NCBI GenBank assembly: GCA_033344875.1
Contig: JAWPMO010000001.1
Coordinates: forward strand, 3,559,595 to 3,623,594
Source of the DNA: Ilumatobacteraceae bacterium
GTDB taxonomy: Bacteria; Actinomycetota; Acidimicrobiia; Acidimicrobiales; Ilumatobacteraceae
Reading direction: 5' to 3'
Length of the DNA: 64,000 bases
Under the pieces are notes generated by a model, which saw only the letters and a program-made list of their open reading frames with translations, had not been told where the DNA came from and did no database searches. Made by a program: the position numbers and the translations under genes. Position 1 is the stretch's first letter. Each line of letters begins with the position of its first letter. Below are positions 31,130 to 40,310 of the stretch, one piece after another.

Positions 31130-31582
31130 TCAGCGGCTCGTCTGCAGCTGATTGCCGGCCGCCGTCCAGGCGTTCATGCCGCCCTCGAGGTCGACGATGT
31201 TCGTATAGCCGAGATCGACGAGGGTGTCGGTTGCTTGCGCCGACATGTTGCCCGATCGGCAGTAGAGCGCGATCGGTGCGTCGAGATCGGCCGGCAAGTC
31301 GTCCCACTCGCCGATCTCGTCGAACGGAACGAAGGCGTCCGTGCCGCCGATGTGTCCCTCGTACGGGATGTGCACGTTCACCAGCACAGGGGAGGGCTCG
31401 GAGTCGACGGAGTCGACGAAGTCGTCGACGTCGAGGAGTCGGCTTGGCGAGGCGGTCACCACGGTGTCAACAGCCGTGTCCACGCTGCCCTGGTCGGTGT
31501 CGTCACCGCCGCATGCGACTGCACCCAGTGAGAGCGAGGCGCCCAGGGCCGCGAGCCGCCAGCGAGAGATCACGTACGACAT
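31130..31582 (-). CDS. Rhodanese-domain lipoprotein
   Basis: The 150-residue protein has a signal peptide ending in a lipobox (GAVACGG, Cys24). A rhodanese domain follows with the active-site loop LYCRSGNMSAQA (Cys about 109) and LVNVHIPYEGHI near the start. Rhodaneses carry sulfur on the active Cys; an exported lipidated one may handle thiosulfate or sulfide or buffer soft metals. No clear operon partner; the M23 gene lies 60 nt upstream on the same strand. Confidence 0.87.
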   Translation of the reverse strand: MSYVISRWRLAALGASLSLGAVACGGDDTDQGSVDTAVDTVVTASPSRLLDVDDFVDSVDSEPSPVLVNVHIPYEGHIGGTDAFVPFDEIGEWDDLPADLDAPIALYCRSGNMSAQATDTLVDLGYTNIVDLEGGMNAWTAAGNQLQTSR

Positions 31583-31642
31583 GGCGTCTCAGGATACTGC
31601 GGTCGGTGCTTGCGGGCCGGTCGTAGACATGCCGCTCGGGGT

Positions 31643-32197
31643 TCAGCGGAGGAGTGGGCGGAACGGGATTGGGGTGAGACCGAGTCGGGCTGACGGCCCG
31701 CATGCGATGTCGACTAGTGGGTATGCGTTCACTGCGGTGTCGCCGGGCCGCGCCTCGAAGTGAAGATGGTCACCGCGAGCGTTGCCGGTTTGGCCCACGT
31801 AGCCGATCACCTCGCCGGCTTGCACCACACGGCTTTCGCCTGCCCAATCGTCGAGGTGTGCGTAGTAGAACCGCTCACCGGTCGGGGCCGTCAGCCAGAT
31901 GGCGTTGCCGCCGAGGTTGCTGCGTTTGAACTCGGCAGATCCGTCGCGCACCGCGACCACCGGGGTCGCGTGATCGGCCTCCATGTCGACGCCTTCGTGT
32001 CGGCGTCCCGACGAGCGGGCGTCGCCCCAGCTGTCGATGAAGCTGTTCGGGCCGGCGACCGGGCATGCGTCGAGCGGCGCGACCGTGGCTGATTCCGATG
32101 ACGATGGTCGTTCGTGCGCGTTCGCAACGTGGGGTCCGAGCAACGAGATGACCAGTCCGGTGAGAGCGGCGATGTAGTGCTTCCGTGTCGAAGGCAT
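31643..32197 (-). CDS. Secreted M23 (lysostaphin-like) peptidoglycan endopeptidase, second copy
   Basis: A 184-residue protein with signal peptide and M23 zinc motifs RRHEGVDM and DHLHFE. It is nearly identical to the product at 8750 through the catalytic domain (for example SAEFKRSNLGGNAIWLT in both). Its promoter is also conserved, so the duplication included the control region. The two copies are in opposite orientation about 22 kb apart. Cell-wall remodelling enzyme. Confidence 0.9.
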   Translation of the reverse strand: MPSTRKHYIAALTGLVISLLGPHVANAHERPSSSESATVAPLDACPVAGPNSFIDSWGDARSSGRRHEGVDMEADHATPVVAVRDGSAEFKRSNLGGNAIWLTAPTGERFYYAHLDDWAGESRVVQAGEVIGYVGQTGNARGDHLHFEARPGDTAVNAYPLVDIACGPSARLGLTPIPFRPLLR

Positions 32198-32203
32198 CCG
32201 GGT

Positions 32204-32231
32204 ATGTTACGGTTGGATGTCGGTTGCGCAA
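32204..32231 (-). promoter_or_regulatory. Promoter of second M23 gene, leaderless type
   Basis: On the minus strand: TTGCGC, 16 nt, TAACAT, 6 nt, ATG. The geometry is identical to 8716-8743, and the blocks ATTCCGTTGCG and AACCGTAACAT are shared. Confidence 0.6.
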
Positions 32232-32448
32232 CGGAATTATGACGACCACTGGGGTGTCGCGTGGAATCTCTGCCGCCAGGGTGTCGAGATGCGATGCCGC
32301 CGCCCGCCAGTTCGGGCAGTCGTCGAAGTAAGCAGCATCACGTCCACACCCACCAAGCGCAGCGGTCCCACTCAGAACCAGTCCTACTTCTAGACACCTG
32401 CGCGCAGCCCCACCATCTCTCGGGGTCCATCATGTGGTCGACAACTCC

Positions 32449-33144
32449 TCATGGCGCGGTCTGGTGCCGGTGCTGGGCGGTGGTCAGCTGTTGATGGCAC
32501 GTCGGCGAGCAGAACCAGAGCTGTCTCGTGTCGATGACTATGGTCGGCGTGGTGGGTCCGGGGGTGATCCGCATGCCGCAGACCGGGTCGACGACGCAGA
32601 CGTCGGGTTCACAGAGCATGACCTTGTGGACGCTCACCGGTTCGCGAAGGCCGCGGACGGGAGTGGGACCGAGGGGTTCGACAGCCCAGCCGGCCATTGA
32701 CGCCGCCCGTGCGGGCGGGTCGGTCATCCGCAGCTCGCCGGCCGTGGCGAGGGCGGCGAGTCGGGATGCAAGGTTGACGGTGGCGCCGAGCACGTCGCCG
32801 TCTCGTTCGACAACCGGTCCGGTGGTGGCACCGCCGGTCAGCTCCGGTGTGCGGTCGTAGTCGTGGAGCCGAACGCTCACGGCGTGCGCGACCTCAACTG
32901 CATCCTCGGGGCTGGACATTCGGAGGAGCACGCCGTCTCCGAGGGTTTTGACGATCCGGCCGCGTCCGGCGACTGCATGTTCGACGGCGTCGACGAACAG
33001 GTCGACGATGGCGACGGCGGTGTCATCACCGTGGGTGTCGTTCAGCGCGGTGAACGACGTGAGATCGAGGAACATGATCGTGGGGACGTTCGGCCCGGTG
33101 TCGTGTGCGCCATCGCGACCGGTCCGGCTCGGCGGGTCAGGCAT
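32449..33144 (-). CDS. Class III adenylate/guanylate cyclase fused to a YHS metal domain
   Basis: A 231-residue soluble protein. The cyclase core occupies about residues 20-160: FLDLTSF (first metal Asp), VKTLGDG (second Asp, with the adenine-type Lys) and GATVNLASRLA (transition-state Asn and Arg), so the catalytic set looks complete. About residues 185-222 form a YHS domain (DPVCGMRI...LWFCSPTCHQQL), a cysteine domain found in metal ATPases and mercury or copper proteins. It overlaps the P1B ATPase gene by 8 nt as third gene of a CmtR-like operon. A metal-gated cyclic-nucleotide signal is an attractive inference. Confidence 0.85.
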   Translation of the reverse strand: MPDPPSRTGRDGAHDTGPNVPTIMFLDLTSFTALNDTHGDDTAVAIVDLFVDAVEHAVAGRGRIVKTLGDGVLLRMSSPEDAVEVAHAVSVRLHDYDRTPELTGGATTGPVVERDGDVLGATVNLASRLAALATAGELRMTDPPARAASMAGWAVEPLGPTPVRGLREPVSVHKVMLCEPDVCVVDPVCGMRITPGPTTPTIVIDTRQLWFCSPTCHQQLTTAQHRHQTAP

Positions 33145-35080
33145 GGACGACCTCGAACGTCGAAGTTGCCTCGGTGTCGGCGGTGTCGCTCCGAAGGCGG
33201 CGGCGGACTCGGAGACCGTTGGCGATGACGACGATCTCGGCGAGCTCGTGCGTGGCGACCACGGCGCCGAGCCCGAGCCATCCGAGCCCGGCGACCGGGA
33301 TCAGCACGGCCACGATGAGCCCGGACAGCACCAGGTTCTGGATCATGATCCGACGGGTACGGACGGCGTGGTCGATGACGTCCGGGAGGTGGGTGAGCCG
33401 GTCGCCCATGATCGCGATATCGGCGGCTTCGATTGCGATATCGGTGCCTGCTGCGCCCATGGCGATGCCGACGCGGGCGGTGGCGAGGGCGGGAGCGTCG
33501 TTAATGCCGTCGCCGACCATCGCGACGGCCCCGTGTTTGCTGAGCTGTTCGATGGCCGTCGTCTTGTCGGCCGGGAGCAAATCGGCGCGCACATCGTCGA
33601 TGCCGCCCTGGGAGGCGAGCGCGGCGGCGGTGGCAGCGTTGTCGCCGGTCAGCATCACAACTCGCAAACCACGCAGGTGCAGTCCTTCGATCACGTCAGC
33701 GGCTTCTGAGCGCAGCTCGTCGCGCACGGCGATCGCCGCAGCCGTGTCACCGTCGATCTCGACCAGGACGACCGTCGCACCGTCGCGTTGCAACCGGGCG
33801 ACGTCGCCGGCGAGCCCGCCTGGGTCAACGAACCCAGGCTTGCCGACTCGCACGGTCTGACCGGCGACGGTGCCGGTGATGCCGTACCCGGCGACGGTGT
33901 GCACTTGCGACGCCGGCAGCAGTCCGGGTGTGGCGTTCACGATCGCAGTGGCGAGGGGATGGTCGCTCGACGACTCCACCGCGGCGGCGACCGCCAACGC
34001 ACGGTCGCGATCGATACCGGGCTTGGTGACGACGTCGACCACGGTCGGCCGGTTGCGGGTCAATGTGCCGGTCTTGTCCAGTGCGATCACCCGGACCGTG
34101 CCGAGCGCTTCGAGCGCGGCGCCGCCCTTGATCACGACGCCCGCCTGCGTGGCGGCGCCGATCGCCGCGAACACCGTGACCGGCACCGAGATCGCGAACG
34201 CACACGGCGACGCCGCTACCAGTACGACGAGCGCCCGCTCGATCCACAAGCTCGGCTCGCCGGCGAGCGAGCCGACGATTGCGATCGATGCGGCGACGAC
34301 CAAGATGCCGGGCACCATCGGTCGGGCGATCCGATCCGCGAGCCGCTGGGCTTTGCCCTTGCGATCTTGGGCTTCTTCGACGGCCCGCACTATCCGCGCC
34401 AGGGTGCTCTCGCCGGCCGGTGCGGTCGCTTCGATCTCGAGCACCCCACCGCCGTTGATGCTTCCCGCCAGCACCCGGCTGTCGATCTCGACGTCGACCG
34501 GCATCGACTCGCCCGTCACGGCCGACACATCGAGGGACGAACGGCCCTCGATCACGATGCCGTCGGTCACGAGCCGTTCTCCGGCCCACACCACGATCCG
34601 ATCCCCGACCTCGACCTCCGATGACGGGACCTCCACGGTATCGGTGCCGCGACGCAGCCGGGTGGTTTCGGGTACCAGCGAGAGCACCGCCCGCAAACCC
34701 TGCCGCGAGCGGGTTACGGCCCAGTCCTCCAACGCCTCGGAGATCGAGAACAAGAACGCCAACGACGCCGCCTCGCCCCACTGCTCCAGCATGACCGCCC
34801 CGACGAGCGCGATAGACATGAGCAGCCCGACACCCAACCTGCCATGCCTCAGATTGCGGACCGCACCGGGCAAGAAGGTGGTACCGCCGGCCGCGATCGC
34901 GACCACGAACGCCGCCCACCCTGCCGTCTCGAAGTCGGAGAGCTCGAGACCGACCCCGAGCAGCCACGCCACCGCAGCGATCGTCGCCGCCCACACTCGC
35001 CAGCGGCCCTCATCTGCGCACAATTCCGTGTTCGTCGGACCTTTCGGGGACGGAGCGGTACCGCAGCACGCATCAGCCAT
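33137..35080 (-). CDS. Heavy-metal P1B-type ATPase (SPC motif)
   Basis: A 647-residue pump starting MADACC, with Cys5, Cys6 and Cys21 near the N-terminus but no HMA domain. TGES (about 189), SPC in the membrane motif (291-293), DKTGTLT (335-341) and GDGINDAP (about 535) are present. Helix 8 carries ATHELAEIVV. SPC with a helix-8 His-Glu resembles P1B-4 pumps (Co, Fe, Cd, Zn types), though HEGGT is not preserved. ATG 35080 gives an 8-nt overlap with the CmtR-like repressor; ATG 35095 is the alternative. A soft divalent metal export role is inferred. Confidence 0.9.
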   Translation of the reverse strand: MADACCGTAPSPKGPTNTELCADEGRWRVWAATIAAVAWLLGVGLELSDFETAGWAAFVVAIAAGGTTFLPGAVRNLRHGRLGVGLLMSIALVGAVMLEQWGEAASLAFLFSISEALEDWAVTRSRQGLRAVLSLVPETTRLRRGTDTVEVPSSEVEVGDRIVVWAGERLVTDGIVIEGRSSLDVSAVTGESMPVDVEIDSRVLAGSINGGGVLEIEATAPAGESTLARIVRAVEEAQDRKGKAQRLADRIARPMVPGILVVAASIAIVGSLAGEPSLWIERALVVLVAASPCAFAISVPVTVFAAIGAATQAGVVIKGGAALEALGTVRVIALDKTGTLTRNRPTVVDVVTKPGIDRDRALAVAAAVESSSDHPLATAIVNATPGLLPASQVHTVAGYGITGTVAGQTVRVGKPGFVDPGGLAGDVARLQRDGATVVLVEIDGDTAAAIAVRDELRSEAADVIEGLHLRGLRVVMLTGDNAATAAALASQGGIDDVRADLLPADKTTAIEQLSKHGAVAMVGDGINDAPALATARVGIAMGAAGTDIAIEAADIAIMGDRLTHLPDVIDHAVRTRRIMIQNLVLSGLIVAVLIPVAGLGWLGLGAVVATHELAEIVVIANGLRVRRRLRSDTADTEATSTFEVVHA

Positions 35081-35468
35081 CGGAACGGTCCCCATGGCGC
35101 CCGTCCATCAGCGGGTTCGTGCACAAGCGGACGTCATGGCCGGTCTCGGCCAGCAGACGCTCCGATGCCAGCAGTACCTCGCGGAGCTCGGGCCGGGCGA
35201 TCGAGTAGAACACCTGGCGGCGCTCGGCCGGCCGGTCGATCACCAGGCCACAGTCACGTAGACATGCGAGGTGGTTCGACACATTCGGCTGCGACGTCCC
35301 CACCGCCGCCACCAGATCTGTGACCCGTCGTTCACCCCCGAGCAACTCCAGCAAGATCGACAAACGGACCGGGTCGCTCAGTCCATGGAACAGGCGGGCG
35401 GCTACTGCGATCTCCAGACGGTCCGACGCGATCTCCATATCCTCAGTATTGCCCGCGACTGATGACAT
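35073..35468 (-). CDS. ArsR/SmtB-family metal repressor, CmtR-like
   Basis: A 131-residue winged-helix repressor with QPNVSNHLACLRDCGLV (Cys-x3-Cys in the recognition helix) and VRLCTNPL near the C-terminus, the CmtR ligand set for Cd/Pb. Starts at 35468 or 35438 (MEIASD) are both possible; neither has an ideal RBS. It heads the operon repressor, P1B ATPase, cyclase-YHS, each overlapping the next. Third such repressor in the window. Confidence 0.88.
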   Translation of the reverse strand: MSSVAGNTEDMEIASDRLEIAVAARLFHGLSDPVRLSILLELLGGERRVTDLVAAVGTSQPNVSNHLACLRDCGLVIDRPAERRQVFYSIARPELREVLLASERLLAETGHDVRLCTNPLMDGRHGDRSDG

Positions 35469-35560
35469 CTGCAACCGGTGATGTCCCTCAGGTTTGAGTC
35501 TGGAAGATCACACGCTCCGCCGGGTCCGGCGATACCCGCAAGCACGGCATTGTCGCCGGT

Positions 35561-37228
35561 TCATGGCGCCGTGACATCGACCTCGGCAACGAACACCACT
35601 TGGTCGAACTCGCCGAAGCGGGCCGTAACGATCAACGTCCATTTGCCAGGGAGCGGGAAGTTCGCTTCGTTCGTCGTGACATGGTTCGGTCCGGCGGGCA
35701 CGGTCGGGATCTCGATCGGGCCGACCTGTTGATCGGCCAACTCTGCGGTCACGGTGATCTCGTCGGCCGGCTCACCGACGCCATCTGCAGAGAAAATGGT
35801 GACGTGCATCGTCGTGCCACCGGTGACCGACGGCAGCAGGTCGATCTGGACGCTGAGGTCGTCGCGCACGGCGGTGACCGTGACGTCGACAGCATCGACG
35901 GCCGTCGCTTGCCTCGGTGGGGTGGCTCCTGTGAGGCCTGCCGTCGCGATCAGGACCAGGACCATGCCAGCAACTTCGACCGAGACCGTGCGTCGTACCA
36001 CCGACCCGATCGGTACCGGCGCGGCGGCGCCGACGCTTTCGAGTGTGGCTGGCGCAGGCTCCGATAGGGCAGCGGGGTGGCGGACGAGACGTCGGGCGAC
36101 CACCGCGGCGGTCACGACGATCGTGACCACGACGAGCTTGACGATGAGCCAGCGTCCGTAGCTCGACTCGGTGATCGCGCCGATGTCGCCGACTTGGCGC
36201 CAACCGTTGAAGGCGCCGGTGATGGCGAGTGCAACGACGGCGCCCAGCGCGAACGGAGAGAAGCGCACGGCGGTCGACACGGTCTGGTTGCGTTCGACGC
36301 CAAAAACAACCAGGCAGAGACCGCCGATCCACAGCGCCATCGCGCCGAGGTGGCCGACCGTCGCCGCCAACGCGACGGCGACGTAGCGACTCGACATCGA
36401 ATGGCCGCCGGCGGCGACAACCCCGAACAGTCCGGTGACCGCCACGACGGCGACCGCCCGTGTCGCACGCCGCACCAGGGTGTGCCGCCACGGAACCAAG
36501 ATCGTCAGCGCCGCAACCAGCATGAGACGCAACACCCACCAGCGGCCCGACCTGGTGTCGGCCACCGCTGCCCAGTCAGCGAACGACGAACCGATGACGT
36601 GAGCTTGTGCGCCGATCATCACGACCGTGCCTGCCATCGCGATGTAGGCGCCGATGAACGCGACGTTGCCGACTCGGCGCGACGGCAAGCAGCCCGGAGC
36701 CAGCAACGCCGACGCGCCAAGCACCCCGACAAGCACCGCCATGCCGGCGTAGCTCGCGAATCGGCCTGCGCCAAGCCATGTTCCGCTGCTCACTGCGCCG
36801 GTGGCATCGGCGTCGCTGAGATCGACGATCAGTTCGTCGACCTCTCCGCTCGTCGCCCCGACGCTGAACACGAATGCGCCATTGATCGGGTGCGAGTCGG
36901 CAGAGACGGCCGACCAGACGACCACATAGCTGCCGTCCGCGAGCGACTCGGTGATCGGCGCACTGATCGTGTCCGCACCAAGATCCTGCGTGATCGGCCC
37001 GAGCGGGACGGCCGTCCCTTCGGCATCGACAACCCGGAGCGCGTCTTCGGTGGGATCGACAGCCTCGGTGAAGGTGAGCACGATCTCGGTCGGTGCGACA
37101 TCGAACACGCTCTCGGCGGGTGGGTCCGACGTTGCCAAGTCGGCGTGAGCGCTCACCGCGCCAGGTGCCGCCAGCACCACGAACCCGGCAACGAGCCCAG
37201 CGAAAGCCAGACGGCCCCAACGCCTCAT
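35561..37228 (-). CDS. CopC-CopD fusion copper protein, second copy
   Basis: A 555-residue protein. A signal peptide ends at AVSAHADLATSDPP, so His is the first mature residue, as in CopC. The CopC domain (about 28-125) shows FTEAVDPTED and VSADSHPINGAFVFSVG. A CopD membrane domain of about eight helices follows, then a YtkA-like C-terminal beta domain (about 450-555). Probably takes copper from outside and passes it through the membrane. ATG 37228 is chosen because it starts the signal peptide. YcnI is encoded 179 nt upstream on the same strand. No CCTACA palindrome is near. Confidence 0.88.
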   Translation of the reverse strand: MRRWGRLAFAGLVAGFVVLAAPGAVSAHADLATSDPPAESVFDVAPTEIVLTFTEAVDPTEDALRVVDAEGTAVPLGPITQDLGADTISAPITESLADGSYVVVWSAVSADSHPINGAFVFSVGATSGEVDELIVDLSDADATGAVSSGTWLGAGRFASYAGMAVLVGVLGASALLAPGCLPSRRVGNVAFIGAYIAMAGTVVMIGAQAHVIGSSFADWAAVADTRSGRWWVLRLMLVAALTILVPWRHTLVRRATRAVAVVAVTGLFGVVAAGGHSMSSRYVAVALAATVGHLGAMALWIGGLCLVVFGVERNQTVSTAVRFSPFALGAVVALAITGAFNGWRQVGDIGAITESSYGRWLIVKLVVVTIVVTAAVVARRLVRHPAALSEPAPATLESVGAAAPVPIGSVVRRTVSVEVAGMVLVLIATAGLTGATPPRQATAVDAVDVTVTAVRDDLSVQIDLLPSVTGGTTMHVTIFSADGVGEPADEITVTAELADQQVGPIEIPTVPAGPNHVTTNEANFPLPGKWTLIVTARFGEFDQVVFVAEVDVTAP

Positions 37229-37407
37229 CGATCGACTCTGCCGCTCGAGGCGCGTACGAGGCTCCGAACTCCGCCCGGGACACTCCGGGAATCCTTCACG
37301 TGGGCGACGTCCATGCCACAGGGCGTAGCGTTGCACGACCAGCGGGTTGCCGTGGTTCGCTCAAGCGGATTGTCGCCCGTAGGAGGCGCCGACCATCGCA
37401 TCCGATG

Positions 37408-38217
37408 TCATTGTTTGGCGCGTCTGATCTGCCATGTGGCAATGCCGCCGATCACGAGCAAACCGGCGACGACCAACGCAAACACCACGGAACCGGCGGC
37501 GGAGTCCGAGGACTCTTCGGAAGCCAGAGTGAGATCGGTGGTGGGCGATTCGATCGGGGCCGCGTCGGATCGGTCGGGCGTGCTCACCTGTGCCGCCGTG
37601 GTCGCGGGTCCGGCGGCGACCCCAACGGTGGTAGTCGGAGGCGATGTGGTCGTGATTGTCGTCGTCGGTGCGGTGTGAGGCTGGTCGGTGATCGACGGTG
37701 GGTTCGTCCCGGGCGGGCTCGTGGTCGGGGACGTTGTTGCGACCGGTCCGACCAGCCGCATTGCGGGTGCCGGCTCGTCGAGATCGTCGCCCGAGCCGTC
37801 GGTCGGAATGTCGATCCAGCGGATCTCGCCGGTCTCGCATCGTTGCACGAACGGGAAGTAGACCGTCGTATCGGGGGTGTGTGGGAGGGTCATCCGGACA
37901 CGGAACGTGAGTGGTCGATCGTCGGGAAGTGGGCCGCCTTCGAACGTGACGACGCGCTCGCTGACGTCAGCGGTCCAGCCGTCGGGCGGCTCGGGGACGA
38001 TCGCCCTTGCGCCGTCGGGAACGCGCATGTCGAGGCTCACCGTTGCGGAGCCGTCGCAGCCATGCTCGACGGTGAAGCCCACCGAGACGGTGCTGCCCGC
38101 TTGGGCCTCGGTCGGGTCGGGATCGATGTGGGCAGCTGCGACGCTCGAGACGGAGGTGACCGCTGCGATGACGCCGAGCGAAGTGAGGAGGAGTCGACGG
38201 ATGTAAGAAGGGTTCAC
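37408..38217 (-). CDS. YcnI-family (DUF1775) copper-binding protein
   Basis: The 269-residue protein has a signal peptide ending before AHIDPDPTEAQAG, giving the N-terminal His that forms the copper brace in YcnI. The beta-sandwich domain (about 30-155) contains EPPDGWTADV and RCETGEIRWIDIP. A long Thr/Pro/Ser linker follows, then a C-terminal membrane helix (about 240-258) with an Arg/Lys tail. YcnI with CopC/CopD is a standard copper-acquisition set. Starts with GTG 38217. Confidence 0.88.
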   Translation of the reverse strand: MNPSYIRRLLLTSLGVIAAVTSVSSVAAAHIDPDPTEAQAGSTVSVGFTVEHGCDGSATVSLDMRVPDGARAIVPEPPDGWTADVSERVVTFEGGPLPDDRPLTFRVRMTLPHTPDTTVYFPFVQRCETGEIRWIDIPTDGSGDDLDEPAPAMRLVGPVATTSPTTSPPGTNPPSITDQPHTAPTTTITTTSPPTTTVGVAAGPATTAAQVSTPDRSDAAPIESPTTDLTLASEESSDSAAGSVVFALVVAGLLVIGGIATWQIRRAKQ

Positions 38218-38697
38218 GTCTAGGTGCTCGCTGTCGAAGTTGTCGGGGGCGATACGAGGGATAGGGGAAGAAGCGATGAGCCGGACAAGCGGCTCGTCGG
38301 CTGGCCGGCGTCCGCGTCAGGATCGGGCCCGCATGTCGACGCCACCATGTTCGCTTGATTGCAGTTCATGAACGTACTGGTGTCGCGCTGCCCGGTCGGA
38401 GTTCCCTGCGCCACCAGAACGCCACCGAACCGCAGGGGGGTGCAACCCTCATGATCCGCTGGGTCGTGGACCGAGGTGACAAGGCGAGGCACCCGAGTAG
38501 TCGGCGTCATCCCGGCGCGGCACACTGGTCAATGTGATCGAGGTCGCCAGCGTTGCATCAGTCACCCACGTCCTGGGTCCCCGGAACACGGACGCCGCCG
38601 GCGTTGTCGGTCCGATTGGCGCCATCCGTCGGTGGCTCGCCCGAGCGCTGACTGCCTGCGCTGCACAAGCGCACAGCGGCGTCAGGCAGGTAGCAGG
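38218..38697. other. Intergenic, no supported gene
   Basis: About 480 nt between divergent ycnI-like and DUF305 genes. One short minus-strand frame (38220-38525) shows no family resemblance. The region presumably holds both promoters. I see no CCTACA palindrome and no strong hairpin. Confidence 0.45.
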
Positions 38698-39375
38698 ATG
38701 AACCGTACGGCGACGCGTCCGTCGGATTCGGTGGACCACGATGTGGAACTCGACGAGCAGACCCTCTCCGATGAGGCCCTTCGTCGGATTCTGACCGGCA
38801 TGGCCGTCGCTGTGGTCGCGATCATGGCCGCCGTCGTGTTTATCGCCGGGGCACGATGGGCTGCCGCCGACACGAGCGAGGAGCCGTACGGCAACGCCGA
38901 CATTGGGTTCCTCCAGGACATGGTCGACCATCACGAGCAGGCACTGCAGATCTCCGAGATCTACCTCGACAACAACCCCGACGGTGACGCCGCGCCGTAC
39001 GCCCGAGAGGTGATCCTGTTCCAAGAACGCGACATCGAACGAATGGATGCATGGCTCGACGAGGCCGGTGTCGAACGCGGCGCCCCCGGCCGCACCGCGA
39101 TGGCATGGATGGGCATGCCCGTCGCCCTGGAACAGATGCCCGGCATGCAAACGTCGGCTCGGCTCGCCGCACTCGAGGCGAGCACCGGACCGCAGGCGGA
39201 CCGGCTCTTCTTCGACATCATGTCGGACCACCACCTCGGTGGAGTCCACATGGCCGACAGTGCCGCATCTCGCGCCAGACGATCCGAAATCAGGGAGTTC
39301 GCATCGAAGATGGCCGACAACCAACGCATCGAGGTCGTCGAATACGACCAGGCGATCCGGCGCCTGGGACTGTGA
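38698..39375 (+). CDS. DUF305-family exported protein
   Basis: The 225-residue protein has one N-terminal membrane helix (about residues 31-55) followed by two DUF305 halves: FLQDMVDHHEQALQISEIYL and FFDIMSDHHLGGVHMADSAA, each with the paired His of the family. Met-rich segments (MAWMGMPVALEQMPGMQ) lie between them. The fold is ferritin-like; members are frequent near copper and silver genes. ATG 38698 follows CAGG closely. It is convergent with a ZIP gene. Confidence 0.87.
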   Translation: MNRTATRPSDSVDHDVELDEQTLSDEALRRILTGMAVAVVAIMAAVVFIAGARWAAADTSEEPYGNADIGFLQDMVDHHEQALQISEIYLDNNPDGDAAPYAREVILFQERDIERMDAWLDEAGVERGAPGRTAMAWMGMPVALEQMPGMQTSARLAALEASTGPQADRLFFDIMSDHHLGGVHMADSAASRARRSEIREFASKMADNQRIEVVEYDQAIRRLGL

Positions 39376-39448
39376 CGGACGCAGTACGCCGACATTCTCC
39401 GCTGTTCGACCGTCCGGTCAGACACGGAACCTGATCGTGATCGCGATG

Positions 39449-40156
39449 TCATAGCGCGCCGGAGAGCACGGCGAATGCGACGAAGCCCGCCAGCACGGCC
39501 CAGACCGAGGCCCGCGACTCGTCGTCGCCCTCGTGGGCCTCTTCGACCAGGTCCTCGACCACCGCGACGACGAACAACCCGGCGGTGATCACAAGCGCAG
39601 CGAACTGCCAACTATCCGGACCTCCCCGAAGTGCCAGGTATGCCACCGTCGCGCCGGCCAGTGCCGGCAAGGCGAACGACATGCTGATCAGCATCCGCCG
39701 CGAACGGCTCACGCCATTGGATCGGAACGTCAGCACCGACGCAGCGCCTTCGGGCACATCGGCGAGCACTTGCCCCAAAGCGAGTGTCAAGCCGACAGAG
39801 GTGCCGACCGACGCTCCCGCGCCGATCATCAGTCCGTCGCCGAACAGATCGGCGCCGACCGCTACGTAGATCATCCACATCCGACTCTTCCCGGCCGGCA
39901 CCAATCGGGCCACGCCGGCACGGATCAGCACGTACAGCGCACCGCCGACGGTGAAGGCAGCTGCGATCTGCCAGCGATCGAGGACGCCGACTGCTTCGGG
40001 CATGATCTCCAGCGCCACCACGGCGATGACGACGCCGATCGCCATGTGCAACATCAGGTTGCGCCACCGAGCGGCCTGCGGCACGACCTCGACGAGGAGG
40101 CCGCCCGCGACATTGCCGGCCGCCGGGAGCAATGCCAGCAGCATGACCGTGATCAT
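39449..40156 (-). CDS. ZIP-family divalent metal transporter, second copy
   Basis: A 235-residue protein with the same motif set as the product at 26264: HMAIGVVIAVVALEIMPEAV, DLFGDGLMIGAG, VLADVPEGAAS and VEDLVEEAHEG. The Asn/His of helix 5 is Asp here (DVPEG). ATG 40156 is chosen by alignment with the paralogue; longer starts at 40174 or TTG 40249 are possible. Transport direction is normally inward. Not in a visible operon. Confidence 0.85.
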   Translation of the reverse strand: MITVMLLALLPAAGNVAGGLLVEVVPQAARWRNLMLHMAIGVVIAVVALEIMPEAVGVLDRWQIAAAFTVGGALYVLIRAGVARLVPAGKSRMWMIYVAVGADLFGDGLMIGAGASVGTSVGLTLALGQVLADVPEGAASVLTFRSNGVSRSRRMLISMSFALPALAGATVAYLALRGGPDSWQFAALVITAGLFVVAVVEDLVEEAHEGDDESRASVWAVLAGFVAFAVLSGAL

Positions 40157-40310
40157 TCGAGCGTCCGCCCGCATCCGGTGCTCGAAGCTGGTTCTCGGCA
40201 GGTGCGCCGTCGAGGCCTCGCTGGCACGACTCGCATCGGACTCCGACAAGTATGTCGGTCACAGTGGAGTCGTGTTGCACCGTCCAGATTGCGACACGAC
40301 AAGCTCCGGA

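Noticed and set aside
38220-38525. 101-codon minus-strand frame in the spacer before the DUF305 gene
   Set aside because: No RBS, signal, domain or coupling; the sequence is low-complexity toward the end. Not supported as a gene.
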